Below, piece after piece: positions 44,867 through 56,029 of a DNA stretch of 64,000 nucleotides. Made by a program: the position numbers and the translations under genes. Source of the DNA: Actinomycetota bacterium (GTDB lineage Bacteria; Actinomycetota; Acidimicrobiia; Acidimicrobiales; JAJPHE01); the NCBI GenBank assembly GCA_021325435.1, contig JAJPHE010000071.1:1-64000 (forward strand). The letters are read 5' to 3'. Numbering within the stretch: position 1 is the stretch's first letter; each line of letters starts with the position of its first letter. The notes beneath the pieces are model-generated. The model was not told where the DNA came from. It ran no database searches and saw nothing but the letters and a program-made list of their open reading frames with translations.

Positions 44867-46188
44867 AGCGCCTCCCCTCCAAGATCCGCCCCCGCGACGA
44901 GCGCGGGGACATGCTCATCGCCGTCGCCGTGCTGATGATCATCCTCATCATGGGCACCACGTTGATGGCCCGCACGGTGGCCAACGTGGACGTGGTCACC
45001 CATCAGGAGAACTTCTCCGGGGCGCTGGCCAATGCCGACGCCGGGCTGTCCGACGCCCTCTTCCAGCTGGATCAGGGCCGTTCCGCCAGCTTCTGCGTGG
45101 GTCCCCCTAGCGGGTGCGCCGAAGCGTCCGTTCCCGGCGCGGCCGGAGTCGAGTACCGGGCGATTCTGGTGAACAACAACCAGTGGAAGGTCCAGTCGCT
45201 GGGCTCGCTGCACGGGGTACCTCATGGCATCCAGTCCACCGTGAGCCGGGCCGCCCTGTTCCCCTTCGCCATGTTCGGCAAGAACCTTCTCGACTATCGA
45301 GGCAACATCAACCAGGCGACGTTCGACAGCTACACGCAGGGGTCCGGGCCGGTCAACCCGAGCGGTCAGGTCCAGGTGGGCTCGGACGGAACTCTGTACT
45401 GCAACGCCGGCGGGCTTCCCGCCAACGTGTCCGGCACGGTCTTCGAGGGCAACTCGGCCAGCACCACCGGCAACCAGTGCCCGGGGGCCACGACGGCCAC
45501 CGGGTCGTGGAACCCGCCACCGGTCTATCCCCCCGGCTATCCGAACAACAGCCTGAACGCCTACCAAGGGTGCCCCGACAGCGTCCTGGCGGGCGGCGTG
45601 TACCAGATGGGAACGCCCGGCCAGCTGACCTATGTCACGCCCGGCATCTACCTGTGTGACGCGCCGGTGCTGGTGGTGGGTGACCTGGCCCTCGGGTCGG
45701 GCAGCAACAACAACGGCGAGGTCCAGATCTACATCGACCTTCCCTCGACGCTCAACACCACCGCCACCACCGACTGGGACGCCCCCGGCCTCAACGTCAA
45801 CTACGAGCCGTCCGGCGGCTCTTTCCCGGCCAACCTGTACCCCGACGCCTACGACTTCCAGTGGTACTCGAACGGGGTGGGCAACTTCGGCAGCACCAGC
45901 GGCTCCAGCAACTCGTTCACCATCGGTGGGATCATCGACGCCCCGGGCGCCTACCTCATCGGAGACGGGTGCAAGAGCACCTACTACGGGGCCCTGATCA
46001 TCAACACGCTGAGCTGCAATGGCGGCCCGAACCTCACCATCAACTTCGACAGCAACCTCACCACTGACATGGGGCCGTGGGGCGTGTCCGCCTACACCGA
46101 GGTTGGTGCCTGCCAGGACACCAGCGGCGGGGCCTGGCTCACCCACTCGTCCTGGATGCCGGGCCAGAACACCAGCAGCGGCTGCTGA
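44857..46188 (+). CDS. PilX-like pilus assembly/tip protein (cassette 2)
   Basis: 443 residues from ATG 44857. N-terminal helix ERGDMLIAVAVLMIILIMGT, NADAGLSDALFQLDQGRSAS, and a C-terminal IGGIIDAPGAYLIGDGCKST with CNGGPNLTINFDSN, aligned with the protein at 41511. Several Cys could form disulfides outside the cell. Confidence 0.75.
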   Translation: MPLKRLPSKIRPRDERGDMLIAVAVLMIILIMGTTLMARTVANVDVVTHQENFSGALANADAGLSDALFQLDQGRSASFCVGPPSGCAEASVPGAAGVEYRAILVNNNQWKVQSLGSLHGVPHGIQSTVSRAALFPFAMFGKNLLDYRGNINQATFDSYTQGSGPVNPSGQVQVGSDGTLYCNAGGLPANVSGTVFEGNSASTTGNQCPGATTATGSWNPPPVYPPGYPNNSLNAYQGCPDSVLAGGVYQMGTPGQLTYVTPGIYLCDAPVLVVGDLALGSGSNNNGEVQIYIDLPSTLNTTATTDWDAPGLNVNYEPSGGSFPANLYPDAYDFQWYSNGVGNFGSTSGSSNSFTIGGIIDAPGAYLIGDGCKSTYYGALIINTLSCNGGPNLTINFDSNLTTDMGPWGVSAYTEVGACQDTSGGAWLTHSSWMPGQNTSSGC

Positions 46189-46196
46189 AGCCGACT

Positions 46197-46221
46197 CTGG
46201 CGGCGCCTTGGGGGCCGCCAG
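46197..46221 (+). terminator. Hairpin after the pilin cassettes
   Basis: ctggcggc, 9-nt loop, gccgccag: perfect 8-bp stem starting 8 bp after the last pilin-cassette gene. No U-run. Confidence 0.45.
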
Positions 46222-46257
46222 ATGGGAGCCCCCGGAGGGGGCCTACCCTTGCTGACC

Positions 46258-47358
46258 ATGCCGGACCGCTCCACCGTCGAGCACGCCCACCCGGCGCCGC
46301 CGCCCGACCCTCGCCTGCCCGAGGTGACCACGGTCGCCGAGGACGAGGCGGTCCTGCACTACCCCCCGTCATCCGGGCACCGGGGCCCGGCGGTGATCCA
46401 CATGGAGGGATTGCGGCCGGCCACGGAGTACTCGGCCCACGGGGTCGCCTTCCGCACCCTCGACCGGCCGCCGGGTGAGCTGCTGTGCCGGGTCGGCACC
46501 GTCAACGACCTCCACTTCGGCGAGACCCACGCCGGGCTGATCGAGGGCCTCCCGACCGGGCCGGTGCTGTCGTCCGGGCCGGGCGAGGACCCCTACCCGG
46601 AGACGATGAACGGGGCGGCGGCCGACGAGATGGAGGCGGCCGGCGTCGACCTGGTGGTGGCCAAGGGTGATCTGACCGATTCCGGCCGGTCCGAGGAGCT
46701 GGCCGCCTTCGTCGAGTGCTACGGGCGGTTCGGGCAGCGGCTGGCCGCCATCCCGGGGAACCACGACGTGGCGACCGGGCCGGCCGCCTACGGGGTGGCC
46801 CCCTTCACCCGCCGGCCCCCGTTCGCGGTGGAGCTGCCCGGCGCCATCGTCGCCCTGCTCGACACCACCATCGCCCGGCGGGCGACCGGTCGGGTGCCGG
46901 CCGAGCAGGTGGAGTGGCTCGACGAGCTGGCGGCCCGGGCCGACCGGCCCGTCCTGGTCATGGGCCACCACCACCCCTGGAGCCCGGACTACCAGCAGCG
47001 CCAGGCCGACTACTACGGGGTCCGTCCCGACGACTCCGAGCCCCTGGTGGAGGTCTTCGCCCGCCGGCCCCGGCTGGTCGGCTACCTGGCCGGCCACACC
47101 CACCGCAACCGGGTGCGGCGGTTCTCGGCCACCGGGCCGGTGGCGTGGGTGGAGGTGGCGAGCGTCAAGGAGTTCCCCGGCTGCTGGGCCGAGTACCGGG
47201 TCTACGAGGGCGGCGTCCTCCAGGTCATGCGGCGGATCTCTTCTCCCGCCGCCCTCGACTGGTCCGACCGGACCCGGGCCATGTTCGAAGGGGCTTTTGC
47301 CGCTTATTCCTTCGGCCGGCTCGAAGATCGCTGCTTCCGGCTCCCCCTTCGGGACTAG
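46258..47358 (+). CDS. Calcineurin-like metallophosphoesterase
   Basis: 366 residues from ATG 46258. All family metal motifs are present: TVNDLHFG, VVAKGDLTDSG, IPGNHD, VMGHHHPW and LAGHTHRN. No signal peptide, so cytoplasmic. The first 100 residues resemble a fibronectin-like domain as in purple acid phosphatase-type proteins. Substrate may be a cyclic nucleotide or phospholipid; not decidable. Confidence 0.88.
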   Translation: MPDRSTVEHAHPAPPPDPRLPEVTTVAEDEAVLHYPPSSGHRGPAVIHMEGLRPATEYSAHGVAFRTLDRPPGELLCRVGTVNDLHFGETHAGLIEGLPTGPVLSSGPGEDPYPETMNGAAADEMEAAGVDLVVAKGDLTDSGRSEELAAFVECYGRFGQRLAAIPGNHDVATGPAAYGVAPFTRRPPFAVELPGAIVALLDTTIARRATGRVPAEQVEWLDELAARADRPVLVMGHHHPWSPDYQQRQADYYGVRPDDSEPLVEVFARRPRLVGYLAGHTHRNRVRRFSATGPVAWVEVASVKEFPGCWAEYRVYEGGVLQVMRRISSPAALDWSDRTRAMFEGAFAAYSFGRLEDRCFRLPLRD

Positions 47359-47646
47359 CCCGTCAACCCCTGGGGAGAACCGCTGGGGATACGCGCCCCC
47401 GGCGGCGGGCCCCGGCCTGGTCGCCTCCGGTTTCAGCGCTGTTAAGCGGCCATTTGCGGATTCGCCCCGGCGTGACGTGGACATGTCCGCCAGGGAAACA
47501 ACAGATTTCCCCGGTTATCCGACGTCTGTGGAAAAGCCTGGGGAATACCGCCTGATAACCACAGCCGGGAACGGGGGCGTCGGTTGGCGGGTTCTGGCAG
47601 CGGGAGGGGCGCGGCCCCCGCCCCGGCGGTCTAGGTGCGCCCTGAA
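47359..47646. other. Convergent intergenic region with DnaA-box-like words
   Basis: 288 bp without a credible gene. Contains ttatcc (47515), tgtggaaaa (47527-47535, one mismatch to the DnaA box complement) and ataaccaca (47555-47563). Weak and probably chance. Confidence 0.35.
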
Positions 47647-49605
47647 TCAGGTAGTTCCGGACAGGACCGGCCGCCGCCGGGACCTGACGATCTCCGCCAT
47701 TTCCGTCATTATCCGGGTCAGCTGGAAGTCCTTCGGGGTGTACACGGCGGTCACGCCCATCTCGAGCAGCTTGGGCTGGTCGGCCTCGGGGATGATGCCG
47801 CCGACCACCAGGGCAGCGTCCACCCCCGCCTCCTGCAGCAGCCGGAGGACCTCGGGGACCAGCTCCAGGTGGCTGCCCGACAGGATCGACAGGCCGACGA
47901 TGTCGACGTCCTCGTCGCGGGCGGCCGCCGCGATCTGGGCCGGGGTGAGCCGGATGCCCGGGTAGACGACCTCGAAGCCGGCGTCGCGGGCGGCCACCGC
48001 CACCTGCTCGGCCCCGTTCGAGTGGCCGTCGAGGCCGGGCTTGGCCACCAGCAGCCGGGGGGGGCCGCCGGGGATCGAGCGGACGGCCTCGGCGACGGGC
48101 GCCATCTCGGCGCCCCGGTGGCCCACCGCCCCCGCCACGCCCGTGGGGGCCCGGTACTCGCCGAACACCTCCCGCAGGGCGGCGGCCCACTGGCCGGTGG
48201 TGCCCCCGGCGTGGGCCAGGGCGATGGTGGCCGGCATCACGTTGTCGCCCGACTCGGCCGCCCGGCGCAGGTCGTCGATGGCCCGGCGCACGGTGTCGCC
48301 GTCGTGCTCGGCCCGCCAGGCGGACACGTCCTCGCGCATCTGGGTCTCGACCGCCGGGTCGACCTTCAAGAAGTTCTCCTCGCCGGCGAGGGGGGAGGGG
48401 GCCGAGTCGGTGAAGCAGTTGACCCCCACCACCTTGAGCTCGCTGCTCTCGATGCGCCGGGCCCGCTCGGCCTGGGAGCGGACCAGGCGGCCCTTCAGCT
48501 CGTCGATGGCCTCGAAGGCGCCGCCCAGCTCGAGCACCTCGTCCAGCTCGGCCCGGGCCGCCTCCACCAGCTCGGCCGTCTTGGCCTCCACCACCTTGGA
48601 GCCGTCGAGGAGGTCCTCGTACTCGAGCAGGTCGGTCTCGAGGGCCAGCACCTGCTGGATGCGCAGCGACCACTGCTGGTCCCACGGGCGGGGCAGGCCG
48701 AGGGCCTCGTTCCACGCCGGCAGCTGGATGGCCCGGGCCCGGGCCCGCTTCGACAGGGTGACCCCGAGGGTCTCGAGGACGATGCGCTGGACGTTGTTCT
48801 CCGGCTGGGACTCGGTCAGCCCCAGCGAGTTCACCTGGACGCCGTAGCGGAAGCGGCGCAGCTTCGGATCGGCGACGCCGTAGCGCTCGGCGCAGATGCG
48901 GTCCCACAGGTCGGTGAAGGCCCGCATCTTGCAGGTCTCCTCCACGAAGCGGATGCCGGAGTTGACGAAGAACGAGATGCGCCCGACCACCTCGGGCAGC
49001 TCGTCGTCGGTGACCTGGCCGGAGCTGCGCACGGCGTCCAGCACCCCGATGGCGGTGGCCAGCGAGTAGGCCAGCTCCTGCACCGGCGTGGCCCCCGCCT
49101 CCTGCAGGTGGTAGCTGCACACGTTGATCGGGTTCCACTTGGGCACGTGGCGCACGGTGTAGGCGACCATGTCGACGATCAGCCGCCGGCTGGGCTCCGG
49201 CGGGAAGATGTAGGTGCCCCGCGACAGGTACTCCTTGACGATGTCGTTCTGGGTGGTGCCGGCCAGCACCTTGGGGTCGACGCCGCCGTCCTCGGCGTTG
49301 GCGATGTACAGGCCGAGCAGCCAGGCGGCGGTGGCGTTGATCGTCATGGAGGTGTTCATCTCCGCCACCGGGATGCCCTCCATCAGCTGCCTCATGTGGC
49401 CGAGATGGGCGACGGGCACCCCGACCTTGCCCACCTCGCCCGCCGCCGGGGCGGCGTCGGGGTCGTAGCCGGTCTGGGTGGGCAGGTCGAAGGCCACCGA
49501 CAGGCCGGTCTGGCCCCGCGACAGGTTGGTCCGGTACAGCTCGTTGGTGAGCCGGGGCGTCGAGTGCCCGGAGTAGGTGCGCATTACCCAGGGACGATCA
49601 GCCAT
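47647..49605 (-). CDS. ecm: Ethylmalonyl-CoA mutase / methylmalonyl-CoA mutase-like (MeaA)
   Basis: 652 residues from ATG 49605 (an ATG 12 codons upstream is possible). Single-chain B12 mutase: barrel domain with YRTNLSRGQTGLSVAFDLPT and NTSMTINATA, and a C-terminal cobalamin domain with the DxHxxG motif in GLDGHSNGAEQ and GLSILSGSH. Length and start match MeaA/ethylmalonyl-CoA mutase better than the two-subunit methylmalonyl-CoA mutase. Converts ethylmalonyl-CoA to methylsuccinyl-CoA, two steps after Ccr. Confidence 0.88.
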   Translation of the reverse strand: MADRPWVMRTYSGHSTPRLTNELYRTNLSRGQTGLSVAFDLPTQTGYDPDAAPAAGEVGKVGVPVAHLGHMRQLMEGIPVAEMNTSMTINATAAWLLGLYIANAEDGGVDPKVLAGTTQNDIVKEYLSRGTYIFPPEPSRRLIVDMVAYTVRHVPKWNPINVCSYHLQEAGATPVQELAYSLATAIGVLDAVRSSGQVTDDELPEVVGRISFFVNSGIRFVEETCKMRAFTDLWDRICAERYGVADPKLRRFRYGVQVNSLGLTESQPENNVQRIVLETLGVTLSKRARARAIQLPAWNEALGLPRPWDQQWSLRIQQVLALETDLLEYEDLLDGSKVVEAKTAELVEAARAELDEVLELGGAFEAIDELKGRLVRSQAERARRIESSELKVVGVNCFTDSAPSPLAGEENFLKVDPAVETQMREDVSAWRAEHDGDTVRRAIDDLRRAAESGDNVMPATIALAHAGGTTGQWAAALREVFGEYRAPTGVAGAVGHRGAEMAPVAEAVRSIPGGPPRLLVAKPGLDGHSNGAEQVAVAARDAGFEVVYPGIRLTPAQIAAAARDEDVDIVGLSILSGSHLELVPEVLRLLQEAGVDAALVVGGIIPEADQPKLLEMGVTAVYTPKDFQLTRIMTEMAEIVRSRRRPVLSGTT

Positions 49606-49674
49606 GACGCAATTCTCGTTCCCCGACCGGCGGGCTGTCATCCCACCGACGCCGCCCGGCGCCGGGGGAGCGCG

Positions 49675-50532
49675 CTACTTCTTCTTGTAGTCGTAGAAGC
49701 CGGCGCCGGTCTTGCGGCCCAGCTGCTCGGCGGCGACCATCCGGCGTAGCAGGGGCACGGCGGCGTAGTTGGGGTCGCGGAACTCGTTGTAGAGGGCGTC
49801 GAGGATGGCCAGGCTCACGTCCAGGCCCACCAGGTCGAGCAGGGCGAAGGGGCCCATGGGGAAGCCGCAGCCCCCCTTCATGGCCGTGTCGATGTCCTCC
49901 TTGGAGGCCACCCCGCCCTCGAGGAGGCGCACGGCGTTGTTGAGGTAGGGGAAGAGGAGGGCGTTGACGATGAACCCGGCCTGGTCCTTCACCTCGACCG
50001 GCTGCTTGCCGCAGCCCTCGGCGAAGCCCCGGGCGGCCGCCATGGTCTCTTCGCTGGCGGTGAGGGGCCGCACCAGCTCGACGAGGGCCATGGCCGGGGC
50101 GGGATTGAAGAAGTGGATGCCGCAGACCCGGTCGGGCCGGCCGGTCTCCATGGCCATCTCGATCACCGGCAGGGTCGAGGTGTTGGTGGCGAGGATGGCC
50201 CCGTCCTTGCAGATCCGGTCCAGCTCGTTGAACAGGTGCTTCTTGGTGGCCAGGTCCTCGACGATCGACTCGAGGACGAGGTCGCACTCGGCCAGCTCCC
50301 CGAGGTCGGAGGTGGTGCTGACCCGGCCGAGAGCGGCGTCGCGGTCCTTCTCCTCCATCCGGCCCTTCTCCACCGCCCGGCCCAGGGACTTCTCCAGGCC
50401 GGCCAGCATGGCGTCGGCGGTCGACTGCTGGCGCGAGCGGAGCACCACCTCGTAGCCGTTGACCGCCGCGCACTCGGCGATGCCCGATCCCATGGTTCCG
50501 GAGCCGACGATTCCCACCCGCTTGATCGACAT
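49675..50532 (-). CDS. 3-hydroxybutyryl-CoA dehydrogenase
   Basis: 285 residues. NAD-binding VGIVGSGTMGSGIAE, catalytic region CGIHFFNPAPAMALVELVRP (His-Asn) and C-terminal helical domain with GGCGFPMGPFALLDLVGLD. Ends KKK. It reduces acetoacetyl-CoA to 3-hydroxybutyryl-CoA or works in butanoate oxidation. 69 bp upstream of the mutase gene on the same strand, likely one operon. Confidence 0.93.
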   Translation of the reverse strand: MSIKRVGIVGSGTMGSGIAECAAVNGYEVVLRSRQQSTADAMLAGLEKSLGRAVEKGRMEEKDRDAALGRVSTTSDLGELAECDLVLESIVEDLATKKHLFNELDRICKDGAILATNTSTLPVIEMAMETGRPDRVCGIHFFNPAPAMALVELVRPLTASEETMAAARGFAEGCGKQPVEVKDQAGFIVNALLFPYLNNAVRLLEGGVASKEDIDTAMKGGCGFPMGPFALLDLVGLDVSLAILDALYNEFRDPNYAAVPLLRRMVAAEQLGRKTGAGFYDYKKK

Positions 50533-50591
50533 GGCCGGGGATGCTACCGACCGACCTCCGATCGGCTCCAGGTGGGTAGCGTGGGCCGGCC

Positions 50592-51260
50592 ATGAGCGAC
50601 CACCCCCTCTACGCCGCCCTGTACGACCGGATGTGCGCCCCGGCCGAGGCGGCGGGCCTGGCCGACCGGCGCCGGCGACTGCTGGCCCCCGCCACCGGCC
50701 GGGTCCTGGAGGTGGGGGCGGGCACCGGCCACAACCTGGCCCACTACCCGGCGGCGGTCACCGAGGTGGTCGCTCTCGAGCCGGACGGGGCCATGCGCCG
50801 GCGCCTCGAGCGCCGCCTCGGCGAGTGCGGCGCCCCCGTCCGGGTGGTGGCCGCCGGTATCGACGACGCCGATCTGGAGCCGGGCTCGTTCGACACGGCC
50901 GTGAGCACCCTGACCCTGTGCACCGTGCCCGACGCCGACTCGGCCGCCCGGCGCATCGCCGAGCTGCTCACCCCCCAGGGCCGGCTGCTCTTCCTCGAGC
51001 ACGTCCGGTCGCCGGGCCTGGCCGGCGTCGTGCAGCGGGGGCTGACCCCGGCGTGGAAGCGGCTGGTGCCCGGCTGCCACCTCGACCGCGACGTGACCAT
51101 GTCCATCCGGCGGGCCGGGCTCATGATCGGCGACGTCGAGCGCTTCCGCCTGCCGCTGGTGCGGGTGCTGGCCGACTACGGGGTGCAGGGCGAGGCCCGC
51201 CGCCCCCGGGTGGCGCCCCCGGTCGAGCCCGGCCACTACCCCCGCCGGGTGCCGGCGTGA
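50592..51260 (+). CDS. Class I SAM-dependent methyltransferase (UbiE-like)
   Basis: 222 residues. Motif I RVLEVGAGTGHNLAHYP, then EVVALEPDGAMRRRLERRL and FDTAVSTLTLCTVPD, GRLLFLEHVRSPG. Resembles small UbiE/phospholipid methyltransferase-like enzymes; substrate unknown. Overlaps the next gene by GTGA. Confidence 0.85.
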   Translation: MSDHPLYAALYDRMCAPAEAAGLADRRRRLLAPATGRVLEVGAGTGHNLAHYPAAVTEVVALEPDGAMRRRLERRLGECGAPVRVVAAGIDDADLEPGSFDTAVSTLTLCTVPDADSAARRIAELLTPQGRLLFLEHVRSPGLAGVVQRGLTPAWKRLVPGCHLDRDVTMSIRRAGLMIGDVERFRLPLVRVLADYGVQGEARRPRVAPPVEPGHYPRRVPA

Positions 51261-51925
51261 GCGGCACCGGCCCGCTTCTCCTCGTCGGGGGGGCGGAATG
51301 GCAGGAGGGTTGTGGCTTCGACGCCGAGCTGCTGGAGGAGGCCGGCCGGCCCGAGGTGCTGGTGCTGCCGACGGCCGCCGCCTACGAGCACCCGGACCGG
51401 GCGGTCGAGACGGCCCAGCGGTGGTTCGCCTCCATCGGGGGCCGGGCCCGGGGGCTTTCCGTGCTGCGCCGGCCCGACGCCGAGGACGAGGCCATGGCGG
51501 CCGAGGTGAGGGCGGCCCGGTTCATCTACCTCGGGGGAGGGTCCCCGCTGCACCTGCGCTCGGTGCTCAAGGACTCGCCGGTGTGGAACGCCCTGGTCGA
51601 AGCGTGGCAGGACGGGGCCATCGTCGCCGGCTCCTCGGCCGGGGCCATGGTGCTCACCGACCCGATGGTCGATCCCCGGGGCGGGGCCTTCACCGTCGGC
51701 CTCGGGCTGGTCGAGCAGGTGGCCGTCATCCCGCACTTCGACACCTGGTCCCACGAGAAGGTCACCCGCACCCTCGACCTGGCCCCGACCGGCCTGCCCC
51801 TCGTGGGGGTGGAGGAGCGCACCGGCATCATCCGCGGCACCAACGGGGCCTGGCGGGCCGCCGGGTCGGGCAAGGTGTCGGTGTTCGTCGACGGCGAGCC
51901 CGCCGGCCTCGACGTCCTTCCCTGA
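51257..51925 (+). CDS. Peptidase S51-family protein (cyanophycinase/dipeptidase E-like)
   Basis: 222 residues from GTG 51257. Nucleophile serine in VAGSSAGAMVL and the family's FIYLGGGSPLHLRSVL; class I glutamine amidotransferase-like fold. Aspartyl-dipeptidase or related hydrolase. Coupled to the methyltransferase. Confidence 0.85.
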   Translation: MSGTGPLLLVGGAEWQEGCGFDAELLEEAGRPEVLVLPTAAAYEHPDRAVETAQRWFASIGGRARGLSVLRRPDAEDEAMAAEVRAARFIYLGGGSPLHLRSVLKDSPVWNALVEAWQDGAIVAGSSAGAMVLTDPMVDPRGGAFTVGLGLVEQVAVIPHFDTWSHEKVTRTLDLAPTGLPLVGVEERTGIIRGTNGAWRAAGSGKVSVFVDGEPAGLDVLP

Positions 51926-52480
51926 TCAGTCCGACTCGGTGATGGTCACCGAGTCGATGGTCACCTTCTCCTTCGGCCGTCCCGAGCTGGTGCCGACCCC
52001 GTCGAGAGCGGCGACCACCTCCTGGCCGGCCACCACCTTGCCGAACAGCGAGTACTGCGGGGGCAGGCGCACCCCGTCGGGCCCGCTGATGATGAAGAAC
52101 TGGCTGCCGTTGGTGTTGGGTCCGGCGTTGGCCATGGCCAGCGAGCCGATCTCGTAGCGACCGGGCGAGGGCAGCTCGTCCTCGAAGCGGTAGCCCGGTC
52201 CGCCCCGACCCGAGCCTTCCGGGTCGCCGCCCTGCACCACGAAGCCGGGGATGATGCGGTGGAACACGATCCCGTCGAAGTAGTGGTAACGGGCGAGGAA
52301 GACAAAGTTGTTGACCGTCTTGGGCGCCGCCACCGGGTCCAGGGCGATGGTCAGCTCACCCTTCGAGGTCTGCATCTTCGCCGTGTAGCGCTTGGCCGGA
52401 TCGATGCACATGGGCGGCGGCCCGTCGAAGCTCTGGCGCTTCGGGCTGGAGCCGTCGGGGTTGGGGCAGTCGGTCGGCAT
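51926..52480 (-). CDS. Peptidyl-prolyl cis-trans isomerase, cyclophilin type
   Basis: 184 residues, cytoplasmic. Cyclophilin core with FDGIVFHRIIPGFVVQGGDP, GPNTNGSQFFI and YSLFGKVV. The N-terminal 30 residues (CPNPDGSSPKRQSF; PPPMCIDPAKRY) are shared with the membrane-anchored paralogue next door. Stop abuts the stop of the convergent S51 gene. Confidence 0.92.
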   Translation of the reverse strand: MPTDCPNPDGSSPKRQSFDGPPPMCIDPAKRYTAKMQTSKGELTIALDPVAAPKTVNNFVFLARYHYFDGIVFHRIIPGFVVQGGDPEGSGRGGPGYRFEDELPSPGRYEIGSLAMANAGPNTNGSQFFIISGPDGVRLPPQYSLFGKVVAGQEVVAALDGVGTSSGRPKEKVTIDSVTITESD

Positions 52481-52502
52481 GCCTTCTCCTTGCCTGTGAG
52501 GC

Positions 52503-53339
52503 TCAGGTGACGCTGATGGTGACTTTGACCATGTGGTGCTCGACCTTGGGCGTGCCCGAGGCGGCCCCGTCGGCCTCGATCTTCTTCACCACGTCCATAC
52601 CCGTGGTGACCTGACCGAACAACGAGTAGCTCGGCGGCAGCTGGACGCCTTGCTGGCCGGTGATGATGAAGAACTGGCTGCCGTTGGTGTTCGGCCCCGA
52701 GTTGGCCATGGCCACCGAGCCGATCTTGTAGGCGCCGGCCGGCGGCAGCTCGTCGGCGAACTTGTAGCCGGGCCCGCCCGTCCCCGTTCCGGTGGGGTCG
52801 CCTCCCTGCACCACGAACCCGGGAATGACCCGGTGGAAGACGATGCCGTCGTAGAAGTGGTACAGCGACAGGAACACGAAGTTGTTGGCCGTCTTCGGCG
52901 CCAGCTGCGACGCCAGGGTGATGTCGAACGAGCCGACGTCGGTCGTCACGTGGGCGACGTAGGTGGCCCCCGGGGCGATGCACATCGGCGGCGGCGACGT
53001 CCACGTGGTCGTCTTGGCCGAGCTGCCGTCGAGCTTGGGGCAGCCCGGTTTGGCGTCGGCGGCGGCCGCCGCCGCCTGGGCTGCCGCCGGGGCCAGGGTG
53101 GTCGTGGTGGTGGAGGACGTGGTGGTCGACGACGACGTGGTCGTGGTGGTTCCGGCTGCCTTCACCTTGGTCGAGTCGTGGCTGAAGCCGAACACGGCGG
53201 CCAGCACCCCGACCAGCACGACCACCACCCCGCCGAGGATCCCCTGGCGGATCCGCTTGGACCGGCGGCGGGCCGCGGCCAGCTGGGCCTGGCGGAGCTG
53301 GCGGCCTTCGCGCTTGCGCTGACGCTTCGGGGTCGGCAT
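52503..53339 (-). CDS. Membrane-anchored cyclophilin-type PPIase
   Basis: 278 residues. Very basic N-terminus (MPTPKRQRKREGRQLRQAQL), one transmembrane helix ILGGVVVVLVGVLAAVFGF, a Thr/Ser linker and an external cyclophilin domain (FYDGIVFHRVIPGFVVQGGD; GPNTNGSQFFI). A tandem paralogue of the gene downstream, 22 bp away, likely one operon. Helps folding of exported proteins. Confidence 0.92.
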   Translation of the reverse strand: MPTPKRQRKREGRQLRQAQLAAARRRSKRIRQGILGGVVVVLVGVLAAVFGFSHDSTKVKAAGTTTTTSSSTTTSSTTTTTLAPAAAQAAAAAADAKPGCPKLDGSSAKTTTWTSPPPMCIAPGATYVAHVTTDVGSFDITLASQLAPKTANNFVFLSLYHFYDGIVFHRVIPGFVVQGGDPTGTGTGGPGYKFADELPPAGAYKIGSVAMANSGPNTNGSQFFIITGQQGVQLPPSYSLFGQVTTGMDVVKKIEADGAASGTPKVEHHMVKVTISVT

Positions 53340-53410
53340 TGCCGGGTCAACCTAGTCGGGTCGCCGAAAGCCCGAAAAGGAGGCCCAACCCCGCTGCTAC
53401 CGTCGTCGTC

Positions 53411-55736
<2,326 letters not shown>

Positions 55737-55747
55737 TCCCTTTCGGC

Positions 55748-56029
55748 TCAGCGGCACCGGCAGGGGATCGACCCGCACTTCGGGCAGCCGCCGGAGTAGC
55801 GGCTCACCGCCTCCTCCAGGGACAGGCCCATCTGCGAGGCGAGCGACGCCAACCAGGCTAGGACGTCGCCCAGCTCGTGCAGCTGCTCGGCGCGGTCTCC
55901 CTTGCGCACGGCCCGGGCCAGCTCCCCGACCTCCTCGGTGAGCCACGCCACCGTCGCCGGCACCCCCCGGTGGCGGTCGCGCTCGCCGTAGGTGCGGCTC
56001 ATCAGCTCCTGCAGCTCGGCGAGGGTCAC
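55748..56029 (-). CDS. MazG-like nucleotide pyrophosphohydrolase
   Basis: 93 residues from GTG 56029. Single MazG helix bundle: TVAWLTEEVGELARAVR and the downstream ELGDVLAWLASLA supply the EExxE and ExxD metal ligands. C-terminal Cys motif CPKCGSIPCRC adds a likely zinc site. Overlaps the LLM gene by GTGA. Likely an NTP housecleaning enzyme. Confidence 0.85.
   Translation of the reverse strand: MTLAELQELMSRTYGERDRHRGVPATVAWLTEEVGELARAVRKGDRAEQLHELGDVLAWLASLASQMGLSLEEAVSRYSGGCPKCGSIPCRCR

Noticed and set aside
47515-47563. Cluster of DnaA-box-like words as a replication origin
   Set aside because: Only one near match (tgtggaaaa) and two poor ones, no AT-rich region, and dnaA/dnaN are not nearby.
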